Below the pieces are notes generated by a model. It worked only from the letters and a program-made list of their open reading frames with translations. It was not told the origin of the DNA and did not search any database. A DNA stretch of 64,000 bases, from assembly GCA_013398275.1 (NCBI GenBank), contig VZSE01005866.1, positions 434,001-498,000 on the forward strand, given 5' to 3'. The translations under genes were made by a program, and so were the position numbers. Below are positions 63,201-64,000 of this stretch, piece after piece. Each line of letters starts with the position of its first letter. Within the stretch, counting starts at the first letter, position 1. This stretch comes from Promerops cafer (taxonomy: Eukaryota; Chordata; Aves; Passeriformes; Nectariniidae).

Positions 63201-64000
63201 CTCTACAATTTCAGACTTATCCTACAAACTTGGAGATTACCTAAAACTGAAGTGTAAACTTTGGACTGTTATACAGGTTCTTTCAAGTTATTTCTTCACT
63301 CCTCTCTAATGTTTTATGGTATAAGTGACCTTGGAAAATATTTTTTTTTTGTTATTATTCTTTTTACTTTTTTCTTTTTGAAGTACTGAGCTTATCATGA
63401 ATTCTAAAATCTAATCTTCTGTAAGTGTTAGTAATGAGACAGTGGAGCAGAGAGGCATGGCTTCTTCCCGCAAGGTTTTGATTTCATAATGAACTAAGGC
63501 ATACGAAGTGTGGAATCTGAGATAAGGCATGAAATTTTTAGATGGTGCCAGCTGGAATAGCTCCATCAAAACCAGTGGAAAGACACCAGTTTTCACCACC
63601 AGCTTGTGACTCACTCCCAGGGGAAATAAAATGGTTGATATAAATGTTTCAGTCATGAGCCTCTTAGAGTGAACAATTGACATGGCAAGGACAGATGCTG
63701 GTATTCAAAATTGAATATAATTTGGGATATTATATTTAGATGTGATAGAATCTCTTGGTTTTCTCTCTATCACCCAGTATCGCTTTGAAGCCGACTCATA
63801 TTTGAGCTTTTTAGAAAGTAGCTGAATAATGTGAAGTTTCTTAGGGCTGTGGAGTAAACTATGGGCTGCTGCACAGCATTAGGATGAATTCTTGCTTTTT
63901 ATGGAGACTTAGGCAGGGAAGGGGAAAATCAAATCTTTTCCCCTTCATTCCTCACAAGATACATACTGAATTCTACTACCGAGTCCTTTGCAGCGATGTG
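60250..64000. other. AT-rich non-coding DNA, no gene seen
   Basis: No recognisable gene or repeat family. Contains a T run ending in CAG at about 61597-61611, which mimics an acceptor but has no good open segment after it, and a short TGTCCAAA repeat at 63163-63198. Minus-strand open frames of 88-90 codons (62524-62790, 63411-63683) have no motifs. Confidence 0.6.
63163..63198 (+). repeat. Short (TGTCCAAA)n repeat
   Basis: Four TGTCCAAA or TGCCCAAA units at 8-10 base spacing, the last one after an A-rich interruption. Confidence 0.8.

Noticed and set aside
1..64000. CRISPR arrays, bacterial operons, phage or other prokaryotic systems
   Set aside because: No regularly spaced direct repeats with unique spacers and no long prokaryote-like reading frames; CR1 and avian LTR sequence indicate a bird nuclear genome.

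Overview
This 64 kb window looks like non-coding nuclear DNA from a bird. The evidence is its repeats. There are three clear CR1 LINE 3' ends carrying the avian-type terminus (ATTCTATGATTCTATGAT or its complement). There is also one solo LTR of the bird endogenous-retrovirus type, with a TATATAA box, an ATT-rich block and a terminus related to GGGTTTAAATCATGACA. The sequence is AT-rich, has almost no CpG-dense DNA, and is crossed by short microsatellites and homopolymer runs. I cannot fix the species from the sequence. Three single-N gaps (8001, 42000, 57642) suggest a draft assembly.

I recognise no complete protein-coding gene, rRNA, tRNA, CRISPR array or bacterial-style operon. The longest ATG-initiated open frame is 142 codons. 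That is unremarkable for 64 kb read in six frames, and the frames that resemble known proteins lie inside CR1. The window is best read as a large intron or an intergenic stretch.

Layout: 1-204 has a splice acceptor followed by a short open frame ending in a stop, possibly the last exon of a gene entering from the left. 205-15000 is plain AT-rich DNA with homopolymers, one gap inside a poly(T) run (7973-8008) and two good hairpins near 9.2 and 9.7 kb. 15046-18171 holds four splice-flanked open segments whose reading phases join and which encode a cysteine-rich stretch followed by hydrophobic segments. This is the most gene-like part of the window, but the product is unrecognised and confidence is low. 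21545-22209 is the solo LTR. 23317-26872 has another weak phase-compatible exon chain. 27112-27621 is a forward CR1 end. 36004-36040 is a CR1 tail remnant. 39600-39910 is a purine-rich tract. 41877-42127 is a 123-127 bp duplication on either side of a one-base gap, probably an assembly error. 45231-45380 is a reverse CR1 end. 46515-48338 and 54489-54707 hold further splice-flanked open segments. 57586-57641 is a TTCC microsatellite ending in a gap. 59810-60249 is a reverse CR1 end.

The candidate exons come from eye inspection of splice motifs, phase and frame. AT-rich vertebrate DNA contains many such pseudo-exons, so they are leads and not gene calls. A second theme is a set of compact near-perfect inverted repeats (12-18 bp arms, loops of 0-9 nt), which may record local template-switch mutations or small structured elements.
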